Shown piece by piece: positions 9,352-18,244 of a stretch of 64,000 nucleotides of DNA. The DNA lies in contig NZ_JARVHQ010000001.1 in the NCBI RefSeq assembly GCF_040459645.1, positions 4,464,001 through 4,528,000 on the forward strand. Reading direction: 5' to 3'. Every line of letters starts with the position of its first letter. The stretch's first letter is position 1. The position numbers and the translations under genes are program-made. Source of the DNA: Bacillus cereus group sp. RP43 (GTDB taxonomy: Bacteria > Bacillota > Bacilli > Bacillales > Bacillaceae_G). Below the pieces are notes generated by a model, which was given only the letters and a program-made list of their open reading frames with translations, had not been told where the DNA came from and did no database searches.

Positions 9352-11071
9352 ACTTCTCTTCTTTTGAGAAAAACATTCTTGAAATAACGATACCTATACT
9401 ACCAACGATTAAGAATAACACCGCCCTGATCATCATCGACACTTCTGGTAAGTCGAGAAGGAATAACTTCCCTACTGTTACTACTAATACGACTAAGCCA
9501 GCATATAATATTTCGTTCATCTGTCTATAACGGCCAAACCAAACTGCAAATAACGCATATACCATCCATAATAACGATACAGATACGCTAATTATACTTC
9601 CATCTGTAGAAAGAACTTCACCGATTCTAGTAATTGTAATAAATACAATAACCATTAATGAGTAGAGCGCTATAGAGTACACATATTTACCAAAACTCGC
9701 TAGCACTTCTTTCGCTTGTCTTATGCAATAATAGAACGTTCCTATCAAAATAATATGAGCGACAAATCCTGCCGAAATGAAATGATCAAACGGGCTAAAA
9801 ATCGTCTGCACCATTCCAATAGCATAAATCGTTGCACTTACATACAATTTAATATTTTGCTTTACTTTAATAGCAGTAACCATACCAAGGAAACCTTGTA
9901 ACAATAATACGATTGCTGCATTCACCAAACTGTACTCGTATAAAATCGCTAAACTAAATGACCCCATTGCAAAGCCAAATATTAGATTTGTAAATACAGA
10001 ATGTTTATTTTTCCTATATTCAAGTGCGAACATAACAACATGCACAAATGCACTTATAACTAATCCCCACGTTGTAAATTCAGGAATTTGAGAAATGGCT
10101 AAAATAAAGAAAACTGCATTCGCACTAAATATCGCCAATCGTGCTTCTTGTATAAAATTTCTCTCCGAAAACATATGCCAAAATAATAGTAAATGAATTG
10201 CACCGTATACAACTGTTAACTGTACTTGCACATTCTCTACTAATATTGACATAACAGCAAAGAAGACAAATAGGACAATTGCCGCCACAACATAAGAAAT
10301 CATATACAAGTACTTATAACGGTTTCTCAATGCATACCATAATAGACTAATTGTTAATATCGTCTCATAACTAAAGAAAATATACGTATTAGGAGTCGTA
10401 CTATTTAACAAGAAAGGAACAAAAAATGCTCCCACCGCCACAAAAATAGCAAGGTATTCCGATTTATATCTTTTCGCTAAATAAATCCCTAAAACAACCC
10501 ATATAATGTTGCAAATAAACGCAATACTTGCAGGAATAAATTCATATAAATAATGTGCCGCAAACGTTGTTAAAACAATTCCCGTAATACTTCCTCCTGC
10601 TAATACTAACCCTAACGCTTGCCGCTCTTTTTTAATTTGTATATCTCCTACATAATACAAACCGGCAGATAGTACTATACCAAACACAACCCGTATCGCT
10701 GGTGTTAATAATCCGGCATCTACCCCCGCTTTGAATAACCAAATAACGCCAAGTAGCATAATACCGACAAATATGCGTGGTAACCATGTTTGACAAAACT
10801 TTATAATATTAAATGGTTCTGGTTTAAATGCAGATATATCTACTTGTTTCACCTCTGGCTCTTGCATGGACTTCCTCGTCTTAACAACATCTTCTTGTAA
10901 CTTTTCATTACTTACTGCTTCAATATATTCTTTCTTTTCCTTATTAACGTTTTGTTGAACTTTATCTACTTCTATTTTTCTTTGTTTCGCTTTCAAATCA
11001 TAAAGTGTCTCTTGCATCGTTTCAATTGCCGTTTCGAGCGCTTCTATTTTCTTATTTAAATCCTCCTTCAT
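9350..11071 (-). CDS. DUF2339-type large membrane protein
   Basis: A 573-residue protein. Residues about 1-55 form a charged coiled coil (KKIEALETAIETMQETLYDLK), residues 55-100 a linker, and the rest about 15 or more closely packed transmembrane segments. This layout, coiled coil then a long run of helices, is that of the DUF2339 family, whose function is not established. AGGGGGAT precedes the ATG. It is transcribed alone, convergent with the secreted-protein gene and separated from brnQ by a terminator. Confidence 0.75.
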   Translation of the reverse strand: MKEDLNKKIEALETAIETMQETLYDLKAKQRKIEVDKVQQNVNKEKKEYIEAVSNEKLQEDVVKTRKSMQEPEVKQVDISAFKPEPFNIIKFCQTWLPRIFVGIMLLGVIWLFKAGVDAGLLTPAIRVVFGIVLSAGLYYVGDIQIKKERQALGLVLAGGSITGIVLTTFAAHYLYEFIPASIAFICNIIWVVLGIYLAKRYKSEYLAIFVAVGAFFVPFLLNSTTPNTYIFFSYETILTISLLWYALRNRYKYLYMISYVVAAIVLFVFFAVMSILVENVQVQLTVVYGAIHLLLFWHMFSERNFIQEARLAIFSANAVFFILAISQIPEFTTWGLVISAFVHVVMFALEYRKNKHSVFTNLIFGFAMGSFSLAILYEYSLVNAAIVLLLQGFLGMVTAIKVKQNIKLYVSATIYAIGMVQTIFSPFDHFISAGFVAHIILIGTFYYCIRQAKEVLASFGKYVYSIALYSLMVIVFITITRIGEVLSTDGSIISVSVSLLWMVYALFAVWFGRYRQMNEILYAGLVVLVVTVGKLFLLDLPEVSMMIRAVLFLIVGSIGIVISRMFFSKEEK

Positions 11072-11168
11072 ACAATCCCCCTCATCATCGATTTTTCACT
11101 TGACCTATATATTACCAATTACCTTTATCATACTCTTAGTCTATTCATTTTCAATACTATTTTCCCCA

Positions 11169-11208
11169 AAAAAGAAAGGTGTTTTCCAAAATAGGAAAAC
11201 ACCTCTTA
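11169..11208 (-). terminator. Terminator of brnQ
   Basis: AGGTGTTTTCC and GGAAAACACCT form a perfect 11-bp stem, with a T-rich tract following on the minus strand. Confidence 0.9.
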
Positions 11209-11209
11209 C

Positions 11210-12511
11210 TTATTTATTCTTATTTATAGCAATACTAACAATTACACCGAGGCAGACACCTACAAATGCCGGAACAATCCAACCTACACCTTCTGAATAA
11301 AACGGAAGTATTTTTAGTAGTGGTGTCCAATTATTCATCAGTACACTTTTGTTTAAAACATCAATCGCACTAAATAACGCTACGATTCCAATCGTTACCG
11401 AATATACGTATACATACTTTCCGATATACTTATGGAATAACCCTAAAATAATAAGCGTTAGTGCAACTGGATAAATAAATCCAAGAATCGGTACTGATAC
11501 TTTTAAAATTTGCGTTAATCCTAAATTGGCTAAAACCATACTAACAAAGCTTAATATAAATGCCCAAACTTTATAAGATACTTTCGGAAATACACTTGCG
11601 AAAAATTGACTACAAGATGTAACAAGTCCGATTGAAACACATAGACAAGCGACAGTAAAAATAAGACCTAATAAAACTAACCCACCTTGTCCAAATAATG
11701 TCGTCATAACTTGCGCTAACACTTCCGCACCGTTATCAAATGTACCCAATGAACCGCTAATTGAGCCAACATATCCAAGAATGACATAAATAATAGATAA
11801 TAAAAGCCCTGCTCCAATACCAGCAATACTCATATATTTCGCTAAACCTTTATCATCCGCTACACCCTTTGCACGCAGAGCATTTGCAATAACAATCCCA
11901 AATATTAAAGCCGCTAACGCATCCATCGTTAAATAACCATCTAAAAATCCTTGGAACATAGGAGCTTCTCCATAATTTCCTGCAGGCTCTTTCACACTGC
12001 CTACTGATGTAAACATACTTTTTATAAATATAATGGCAATCATACATAATAATAAAGGCGTTAACACCTTTCCAAACAAGCCCATTAATTTAGACGGTGA
12101 TAAACTTAACCAGTAAACAATACTAAAGAAAATAGCCGTGTACAATAACAAAACTACGCTACCCGCTTCTGGGAACAACTGACCTGGTCCCATTTCAAAA
12201 GCTAGACTTCCTGCACGTGGTATACCAAGACCTGGTCCAATAAATAAGTACACAATACACGGAAAAATAATTGCAAATGAAGAATGAACCCTGCCCGCTA
12301 ACGTTTGAAAGCTCCCTGCTTTCGCAATAGCGATAACACCTAATATCGGAAGCCCTGTTGCTGACATAATAAAACCTAGCAATGCAATCCACACATGCTC
12401 TCCCGCTTCGTATCCAAGGAAAGGTGGAAATATAAGATTTCCGGCCCCAAAGAACATAGAGAATAACATAAGACTAATAAGTAAAATTTCTTTTTTCTGT
12501 AACAATTTCAT
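11210..12511 (-). CDS. brnQ: Branched-chain amino acid:cation symporter
   Basis: A 433-residue protein with about 12 transmembrane segments. The LIS-type N-terminus with FSMFFGAGNLIFPPFLGYEAG is the signature of the BrnQ (LIVCS) family, which imports leucine, isoleucine and valine with Na+ or H+. I start it at the ATG at 12511, preceded by AAGGAG at good spacing; the frame stays open upstream but that part is leader sequence. The leader holds a terminator-like hairpin at 12562-12582 (see findings). It is divergent from dtpT. Confidence 0.9.
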   Translation of the reverse strand: MKLLQKKEILLISLMLFSMFFGAGNLIFPPFLGYEAGEHVWIALLGFIMSATGLPILGVIAIAKAGSFQTLAGRVHSSFAIIFPCIVYLFIGPGLGIPRAGSLAFEMGPGQLFPEAGSVVLLLYTAIFFSIVYWLSLSPSKLMGLFGKVLTPLLLCMIAIIFIKSMFTSVGSVKEPAGNYGEAPMFQGFLDGYLTMDALAALIFGIVIANALRAKGVADDKGLAKYMSIAGIGAGLLLSIIYVILGYVGSISGSLGTFDNGAEVLAQVMTTLFGQGGLVLLGLIFTVACLCVSIGLVTSCSQFFASVFPKVSYKVWAFILSFVSMVLANLGLTQILKVSVPILGFIYPVALTLIILGLFHKYIGKYVYVYSVTIGIVALFSAIDVLNKSVLMNNWTPLLKILPFYSEGVGWIVPAFVGVCLGVIVSIAINKNK

Positions 12512-12561
12512 TTCTTTCTCCTTCTTCAATTTCACCTTACATGAAAACAATTCCACACATA

Positions 12562-12582
12562 AAAAAATGCGGTAATCCGCTT
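12562..12582 (-). promoter_or_regulatory. Terminator-like hairpin in the brnQ leader
   Basis: Reading the minus strand, GCGG-ATTA-CCGC is followed by ATTTTTTT, about 50 nt before the brnQ start. Upstream of it is a direct repeat GACTATG-GACTATG. The stem is short (4 GC pairs). It may be an attenuator or only the end of a short transcript. It matches no riboswitch I know. Confidence 0.4.
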
Positions 12583-12679
12583 CCTTACAAAGAAAACATA
12601 GTCCATAGTCTATCACAAAAGAAACACCCATTCTATAGCTATTTCCCTTTTCAAATTTCTTCTGAAAAATCAACCTTTA

Positions 12680-12708
12680 TTGACTTATAATAGTTAATAA
12701 GGTAAAAT
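12680..12708 (+). promoter_or_regulatory. Sigma-A promoter of dtpT
   Basis: TTGACT (12680-12685), a 17-bp spacer, then TAAAAT (12703-12708). The start codon follows 57 bases later. Confidence 0.7.
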
Positions 12709-12764
12709 ATTAATAATACAAAACTATTAACTTTGTTTTTTGCTTGTGTCAGGAGGAAAATATT

Positions 12765-14150
12765 ATGGAATCAGCGATACAACTAGAAAGAGAACAACAA
12801 AGAAAAAAGAAACATCCTCCAGGTTTGTACTTACTCTTCTTTACAGAAATGTGGGAAAGATTTAGTTACTATGGATTACGAGGATTATTAACATTATATT
12901 TAACGACAGCTTTAGTAAGCGGTGGTCTTGGGTTTAGTCCAGCATGGGCACTCTCCATTTACGGATTTTACACTGGCGCCTGTTATTTCACCCCTTTAAT
13001 TGGTGGATACTTAACAGACCGGTTCCTAGGTAGACGAAAAGCCATCACAATTGGTGGTATCACAATGGCACTCGGTAACCTTACACTATTCGCCTTGCAA
13101 AACCAAGTCGGCCTATACCTCGGATTAGCGCTTATTATTATCGGTAATGGATTCTTCAAACCAAATATCTCTACACTTGTTGGAGAATTATACGAAGAGA
13201 ACGATCCAAAACGTGATAGTGCATTTACAATTTTCTATATGGGTATTAACGTCGGTTCATTTTTAGCCCCACTCGTTTGCGGGTTTTTATCAGAAAATTT
13301 ATTCAAAACGACAGTTGATGGCGTTGTGCATTACGGATTCCGTTACGGTTTCTTAGCGGCTTCAATCGGAATGATTATTGGACAAATTTTATTTACAACA
13401 CTATCTAATCGCTTCCTTGGTGATATCGGTAAAAAACCATCTCGCGATTTGCAAACAGCTGCTGGACAACAGACAGTAGGAGATACACCGTTAACAAAAA
13501 AAGAAAAACAACGTACCGCAGTTATCGTCATTTTAACATGCTTTGTTGTCTTCTTCTGGGCTGGCTTTGAACAAGCTGGTAGTTCGTTAACATTGTATAC
13601 AAACAAATTTGTAGACCGCTCTGTGTTCGGATGGGAAGTTCCAACATCTTGGTTCCAATCGGTCAATCCGTTATTTATTATTTTACTTGCTCCAGTCATT
13701 TCAGCATTATGGGCAAAACTTGCAACTAGAAAAAATGGTGACATGAAAATCCCAACAAAAATGGGACTTGGTATGATCCTACTCGGTATCGGTTATATCA
13801 TTCTTGTTATCGCTACATTAAAAACAGGTAGTGATGAACATAACATTACAGAAAAAGCAAACTTACTATTTATCGTCTTTACGTATCTTTTCCATACGTT
13901 AGGTGAGCTATTCTTATCACCTGTCGGGCTATCAATGGTTAGTGCTCTCGCTCCAGTAAAACTTGCTTCTTTACTAATGGGTGTATGGCTAGCAAGTTCA
14001 GGTATCGCCAACATTATAGGCGGACAACTTGCAAGCTTCACAACTTCACTTGGATATGCTGAAGTATTTACAGTAATCGGAGCTGCAGCGATTATTTTAG
14101 GTTTTGTTTTATTATTAATTTCTAAGAAATTAGTGAAATGGATGGATTAA
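12765..14150 (+). CDS. dtpT: Di-/tripeptide proton symporter (POT/PTR2 family)
   Basis: A 461-residue protein with about 14 hydrophobic segments. It carries the POT signature ExxER-like motif near the N-terminus (FTEMWERFSYYGLRGLL), the GGYLTDRFLGRRKAI loop and FYMGINVGSFLAPLVCGFL. The family drives uptake of di- and tripeptides with protons. I use the ATG at 12765, which has AGGAGG 7 bases upstream, over the longer in-frame start at 12744. It is divergent from brnQ, and a strong terminator follows. Confidence 0.9.
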   Translation: MESAIQLEREQQRKKKHPPGLYLLFFTEMWERFSYYGLRGLLTLYLTTALVSGGLGFSPAWALSIYGFYTGACYFTPLIGGYLTDRFLGRRKAITIGGITMALGNLTLFALQNQVGLYLGLALIIIGNGFFKPNISTLVGELYEENDPKRDSAFTIFYMGINVGSFLAPLVCGFLSENLFKTTVDGVVHYGFRYGFLAASIGMIIGQILFTTLSNRFLGDIGKKPSRDLQTAAGQQTVGDTPLTKKEKQRTAVIVILTCFVVFFWAGFEQAGSSLTLYTNKFVDRSVFGWEVPTSWFQSVNPLFIILLAPVISALWAKLATRKNGDMKIPTKMGLGMILLGIGYIILVIATLKTGSDEHNITEKANLLFIVFTYLFHTLGELFLSPVGLSMVSALAPVKLASLLMGVWLASSGIANIIGGQLASFTTSLGYAEVFTVIGAAAIILGFVLLLISKKLVKWMD

Positions 14151-14181
14151 AAAAAGATGAGGAATTTTCCTCATCTTTTTT
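14151..14181. terminator. Terminator after dtpT
   Basis: AAAAAGATGAGGAA pairs with TTCCTCATCTTTTT, a 14-bp stem. The tails on both strands allow it to stop dtpT and the convergent YHYH gene. Confidence 0.9.
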
Positions 14182-15302
14182 TATGCTTTCTTTCCCTTTT
14201 CTATTGCTTGTTCATACAAGCCTTTATGTTCTTTATATTCACTTGGCACGAAACTCTTATAGAAGAACGAAAGCCAGCTGTCTCCTTTTTTATATCCTTC
14301 TTCTCGAATTTCCGCTGCCTTTTTATTTGATTTAAATCCTTCAATAAACCATTCCTTTAATGTTTCATTCTTTTCATACTTAGCAGGAACTTTTAAGTCG
14401 TAGTTTTCAAATGCATATGTATATCCAGCTTTTTTCGCTGCCTTTTTAGCAGACTTATATCCCTTTTCATACGCGGTTTCATATGCTTTCACATATACAT
14501 CCTTTTCGGTATTCCCAGGTTTCTTTTCAGCTAATTCTTTACCAGCCTTTTCACCAAGTTCCGCTTGTTCTTTTTCAATCTTTTCGGTTCTCTCTTTATT
14601 ACCTACTTGGAAACCTTCTGCAAAGTTCACCTTAAACTCAGGAGTAATTTGACTATCATCCATTGTCTCTTGTGCTAACCCTTGCTCTTTACCTTTTTCA
14701 AAATGCGCTTTTTTCTGCTCTTCTAAAGACCAAGCTGCAGTATAAGCAGTTGTAAATGCTTGTTTATATGCATCTGGCTTTCCAGCTACATGTCCTTCTG
14801 CATTATTTTTTCCCGCTTTAAAGTCTGTCTCTCCGCTTTTTTGCCCGTCAAGCTGCCCTTTTTCCATGTCAGCTTGACGCTGGGCTTCCTCTTGCTTACG
14901 TGCCTCTTCTGCTTTTCTTTGCTCTTCGGCTACACGTTGTCTCTCTTCTTCAGCTTTGCGTTGTTCTTCTGCAACACGCTGTCTCTCTTCTTCTGCTTTA
15001 CGCTGTGCTTCTGCAGCACGTTGTTTTTCTGCCTCCGCATTGCGCTGCGCTTCTGCTTGCCTTTCAGCTTCTACAGCACCATTATTATTTTGGCTAGGAG
15101 CTGGACTCGTTGCACCACTACTAGAAGCTGGTGTATTGTGATAATGATATTCCCCGTACTGCAATCCCCATTTCTCACAGTTTGTACGGCACGTATGTCC
15201 ACCATTAGCATCTGTACGTCCTGGATGTGCATAAGCAGAAATTGGCGCTACCAATAACGCTACACTTGTTGTTAAAAGAAGTTTTTTTACTTGCTGTTTC
15301 AC
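14181..15302 (-). CDS. Secreted YHYH-domain protein with charged repeats
   Basis: A 373-residue exported protein. A signal peptide ends at about residue 25 (ISAYA). Residues 26-56 carry the metal-site-like motif HPGRTDANGGHTC...GEYHYHN that defines YHYH-domain proteins. Residues about 80-150 are repeats built on AEEQRKAEEERQRV, a charged helical or coiled-coil spacer. The rest is Lys/Glu/Tyr-rich with repeated Y-x-x-A-Y and G-Y-K-x motifs. I choose the GTG at 15302, with GGGAGG 7 bases upstream. The likely location is cell wall or medium; function is unknown. Confidence 0.75.
   Translation of the reverse strand: MKQQVKKLLLTTSVALLVAPISAYAHPGRTDANGGHTCRTNCEKWGLQYGEYHYHNTPASSSGATSPAPSQNNNGAVEAERQAEAQRNAEAEKQRAAEAQRKAEEERQRVAEEQRKAEEERQRVAEEQRKAEEARKQEEAQRQADMEKGQLDGQKSGETDFKAGKNNAEGHVAGKPDAYKQAFTTAYTAAWSLEEQKKAHFEKGKEQGLAQETMDDSQITPEFKVNFAEGFQVGNKERTEKIEKEQAELGEKAGKELAEKKPGNTEKDVYVKAYETAYEKGYKSAKKAAKKAGYTYAFENYDLKVPAKYEKNETLKEWFIEGFKSNKKAAEIREEGYKKGDSWLSFFYKSFVPSEYKEHKGLYEQAIEKGKKA
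14880..15065 (-). repeat. In-frame repeats coding AEEQRKAEEERQRV-like units
   Basis: Tandem degenerate 42-base units code 14-residue charged repeats inside the YHYH protein. Internal repeats of this kind often vary in number between strains. Confidence 0.7.
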
Positions 15303-15405
15303 TTTTGTTCCTCCCAAAATCTAGAATCATTACTTTATTATACAAAAATAGAAAAATACTTAAATACCAACTAAAATATTCTTTTATTTCTCAATGTTGG
15401 ATAAA

Positions 15406-15444
15406 AAAAGAAGGTTCACTCTTTAAAGAGTGAACCTTCTTTTT
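15406..15444 (-). terminator. Terminator of srtA
   Basis: AAGAAGGTTCACTCTTT pairs with AAAGAGTGAACCTTCTT, a perfect 17-bp stem, with a T tract on the minus strand. Confidence 0.9.
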
Positions 15445-15447
15445 TCT

Positions 15448-16080
15448 TTATTTCTTAGCCTTTGTTCCTACTAGATCACCCGTAATAACAAAACGCTTAG
15501 AATTATCCTTAACGGATACACATGTAATAAGTGTTATCTCATCTTTCCCATGATCCTCTACAACTTCCCATTTATCAGGAGTCACTTCAGATACACCAGT
15601 AACAGTATACTCATACTCATTTGCATTGTCGTACAAATAAATTTTATCGTTCTTCTTTAAAGTTGATACATCACTAAATAAAACACCTTTTTTTGACATA
15701 TTATGCCCTGCAAGCGCATAATTTCCCTGTCCCATTACTTGATTTTCTCTTACAGTTGCCGCACCTGATAATAAATTCTTTTCAGTCGACGCTTTTAAAA
15801 CAGGAAGTTCTAATGAGATGCTGGGAATTGAAATACGACCGATTACTTGTTTTTTATCTAACGATGCACTCGCTACTTCTGCCAAGTCTGGTTGATTAAT
15901 TTTTGAAGCATCTACAAATTCCGTGTCGTGCTTTTCATATTCCATCTTTTGAACAGCTTGTACATTCGCTGTCTGTTTCGTCTCTGCCTTATATCCATCA
16001 TAAAATGGCTTTCCGATTAATACACCACCTACAACAAATAGAAGGATTGCTACTATACTATAAATTCTTTGCTTATTCAT
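15448..16080 (-). CDS. srtA: Class A sortase
   Basis: A 210-residue transpeptidase that cleaves LPXTG-type sorting signals and links surface proteins to cell-wall peptidoglycan. One N-terminal membrane anchor (residues about 6-24) is followed by the extracellular sortase beta-barrel. The catalytic residues are visible as H126 (LAGHNMS), C187 (LITCVSV) and R196 (NSKRFVI); the numbering matches what I recall for the B. anthracis enzyme. AAAGG precedes the ATG at 16080; the frame is open further upstream, but that part lacks homology. It stands alone between two strong terminators, with no substrate gene beside it. Confidence 0.95.
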   Translation of the reverse strand: MNKQRIYSIVAILLFVVGGVLIGKPFYDGYKAETKQTANVQAVQKMEYEKHDTEFVDASKINQPDLAEVASASLDKKQVIGRISIPSISLELPVLKASTEKNLLSGAATVRENQVMGQGNYALAGHNMSKKGVLFSDVSTLKKNDKIYLYDNANEYEYTVTGVSEVTPDKWEVVEDHGKDEITLITCVSVKDNSKRFVITGDLVGTKAKK

Positions 16081-16156
16081 ATACAATTCCTTTCCCTTAC
16101 AAAATCTTACTCTATATAAAATGATAAAATAATATTGCTGTATGTACAAGTATAAG

Positions 16157-16199
16157 CTGAAAAGAAACCTTCTTGCCGATGCAAGAAGGTTTCTTTTCA
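16157..16199 (-). terminator. Terminator of the second XRE/membrane-protein pair
   Basis: TGAAAAGAAACCTTCTTGC pairs with GCAAGAAGGTTTCTTTTCA around CGAT. It overlaps the last codon of the gene ending at 16197. Confidence 0.85.
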
Positions 16200-16670
16200 A
16201 GCTAATTTATTTTTGTATAAGGATATGTGAAAGACTGTCACTTGAGTCAAATAAATCAAATATACAACATATAAAGGATACGCTGGAATATACAAATTTG
16301 CTACAGGTGTAAATATTAATAATCCTAGTGCACAAGGTAATACAAACCACAATGATACAAATGTTGTTCGACATGCTCTATCTGTAATATCCTTCTCACG
16401 TTCATCCTCTTGGGGAAATAATAAAGGATACAATCGCAATGATGATTTTTTATATTTCTTCTTATGCAATCTTTTAAAAAACGCTAATATGATAGCTACA
16501 ATAAATAGTAATACAACAGGTGTCAAACTCATTGTTATTTTAGATGGCAAACTCTCATTTTTAATAATATCAGCAAACTGTATATAAAAATCATAAAACT
16601 CTACAAATGCCCAGCATGCCAATACACTGTAAAATAAATTTATGATATATGAAGCAATAATCCTATTCAT
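16197..16670 (-). CDS. Four-helix membrane protein coupled to an XRE regulator (second copy of the module)
   Basis: A 157-residue protein with four hydrophobic segments, two before and two after a basic, acidic-ended cytoplasmic loop (KRLHKKKYKKSS...EDEREKDITDRA). The EREKDI segment is seen in the DUF2178/DUF3169-like membrane proteins that accompany small XRE regulators. The start overlaps the end of the regulator gene by 8 bp, so translation is coupled. Function is unknown; a signal-transducing or membrane-stress role with its regulator is inference. Confidence 0.7.
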   Translation of the reverse strand: MNRIIASYIINLFYSVLACWAFVEFYDFYIQFADIIKNESLPSKITMSLTPVVLLFIVAIILAFFKRLHKKKYKKSSLRLYPLLFPQEDEREKDITDRACRTTFVSLWFVLPCALGLLIFTPVANLYIPAYPLYVVYLIYLTQVTVFHISLYKNKLA

Positions 16671-16881
16671 CCTCTTCCCCCTCCTTATTTAAAACAAACA
16701 CATCTTCCATCTTTAACTCGAATACATCACAAATCGTCAATGCTAGTAACAATGAAGGAACGTAATCCCCTTTTTCAATTGCAGCAATCGTTTGTCTCGT
16801 CACCCCAACCTTTTCTGCTAATACACTTTGCGAAAAATTAAAGCGAGCTCTTAATTCCTTCACCCTGTTTAAAATGGTCAA
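16663..16881 (-). CDS. XRE-family helix-turn-helix regulator (short, second copy)
   Basis: A 72-residue HTH_3 protein (NFSQSVLAEKVGVTRQTIAAIEKGDYVPS), closely similar to the one at 4281-4481. I prefer the TTG at 16881, with AGAGGTGG just upstream, because the GTG at 16890 lies inside that ribosome binding site. It probably represses its own two-gene operon, as such regulators commonly do. The start codon choice is uncertain by three residues. Confidence 0.8.
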   Translation of the reverse strand: MTILNRVKELRARFNFSQSVLAEKVGVTRQTIAAIEKGDYVPSLLLALTICDVFELKMEDVFVLNKEGEEDE

Positions 16882-16952
16882 TTTTACCACCTCTTACCAT
16901 TATTGTATGCTAATCTTAACAAAATGTAAACTCAACTTAACATTATTTTTAC

Positions 16953-16992
16953 AAAAAAATCCAACTTTACGTTTTGTAAAGTTGGATTTCAT
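16953..16992 (-). terminator. Terminator of the 3D-domain protein gene
   Basis: AAATCCAACTTTAC pairs with GTAAAGTTGGATTT around GTTTT. A T tract follows on the minus strand. Confidence 0.85.
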
Positions 16993-16993
16993 T

Positions 16994-18244
16994 TTAGTTT
17001 AAAATTGTAACTTTAACACTTCTTCTGCCCCAATTATTAGCTGTAGCTGAATCTGGCATTAATAAATCAATTATATGACCTTTAATCGCACTACCAGTAT
17101 CTCCAGCAATTGCCGTCCCATAATTTTCTACATATACAGTAGAACCTAATGGAATCACAGCTGGATCTACAGCAATTAGTTTCATGTTTGGATTTGCAGT
17201 CAAATTATGTCCTAACTTAGACTTTACAATTTCACCCGGTTTATAGCCATTTTCAGATGGATCAGCTGTATAAGCAGTTGCTGTTACATAAAATTCTTTT
17301 CCACCTTGAGTTGGTTTTGGATCCGGCTTAGCTGGTGTTGTATCTTTAGCTACAGGCTCTGCCGGCTTAGCTGCCTGTTCTTCTTTTTGCTTAGCTGCTG
17401 CTGCCTTCGCTTTTGCCAACTCTTCTTGCTCAGCCTTTGCAGCTGCTTCCGCTTTTGCACGCTCTTCCGCTGCAATTCTTGCTGCTTCTTGTTCACGAGC
17501 AATTGTTTCTTGTACTGCCTTCATATTTGATTCAATTTTAGCCTTTTCTTCTGCTGCTAAATTAAGTTGGCTTGCAACCTGATTATATTTAGCTTGAACT
17601 GTTTGTAAGTTATCTTGACGTTTTTTCAAGTTATCTTGCAAATCAGCTTGTGCTTTTGCTAATTTTTGTTTATCTACTACTAAAGATGCTTCTTTTTCGT
17701 CAATCGCTTTTTTATCTTCTTCAATTTGACGAAGATCTTGTTCTTGTAGACGTAAAATTTCTTTATCTGCATCTAAAATTGTAGATACTGCGTTCATACG
17801 TTGTATGAAATCAGCAAAGTTTTTTGATTCTACAACAACTTCTACTACTAAACTCGTATTTGAGCTATTTTGAACAGAAACCATACGTTTGTTCATAATA
17901 TCCTTACGAGCAAGGACTTTATCTTCTAAAACGACAATATCTGCTTTTTTTTGTTCAATCTGCTTATGTGTTTCATCGATTTTACGTTGAATAGCAGCTT
18001 GATCCTCTTTATTTTTTGCAATTGTATTATTTAAATTATGTAGTTCGTTTTCAATACCTTGAATTTCTTTACTAACAGCTTGCTTCTCTTGCTCTTTCTT
18101 CTGCATATCTGCATCGTTTTGCTGCAATTGCTGTTGCATGTTGTTAAGTTTCTCGTCGTTTGACTCTGCTTTTACAGCGACTGTACTAGAAAGAACGATA
18201 ATTCCTGCTAATACTAGACTACTGATTCGCTTAAAATAGTTCAT
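16994..18244 (-). CDS. Secreted coiled-coil protein with C-terminal 3D domain
   Basis: A 416-residue exported protein. A signal peptide ends near VKAES (about residue 27). Residues about 30-245 are a long coiled coil of the CwlO/PcsB type, residues about 250-310 an Ala/Lys/Pro-rich linker, and residues about 318-416 a 3D domain (TATAYTA...LIAVDPAVIPLGSTVYVENYG...AGDTGSAIKGHIIDL) with the conserved aspartates. The 3D domain resembles the MltA/RpfB-type catalytic barrel of lytic transglycosylases, so a role in peptidoglycan turnover is likely. It stands alone and is divergent from the chemoreceptor-like gene. Confidence 0.85.
   Translation of the reverse strand: MNYFKRISSLVLAGIIVLSSTVAVKAESNDEKLNNMQQQLQQNDADMQKKEQEKQAVSKEIQGIENELHNLNNTIAKNKEDQAAIQRKIDETHKQIEQKKADIVVLEDKVLARKDIMNKRMVSVQNSSNTSLVVEVVVESKNFADFIQRMNAVSTILDADKEILRLQEQDLRQIEEDKKAIDEKEASLVVDKQKLAKAQADLQDNLKKRQDNLQTVQAKYNQVASQLNLAAEEKAKIESNMKAVQETIAREQEAARIAAEERAKAEAAAKAEQEELAKAKAAAAKQKEEQAAKPAEPVAKDTTPAKPDPKPTQGGKEFYVTATAYTADPSENGYKPGEIVKSKLGHNLTANPNMKLIAVDPAVIPLGSTVYVENYGTAIAGDTGSAIKGHIIDLLMPDSATANNWGRRSVKVTILN

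Noticed and set aside
11100..11300. Plus-strand frame of 66 codons with a hydrophobic start
   Set aside because: It runs through the brnQ terminator stem and into the brnQ 3' end on the other strand, and has no convincing ribosome binding site.
14760..15257. Plus-strand frame rich in Phe, Leu and Cys opposite the YHYH gene
   Set aside because: A shadow of the repeat-coding strand; complement of Glu/Lys/Arg-rich repeats gives Phe/Leu/Ser-rich nonsense.
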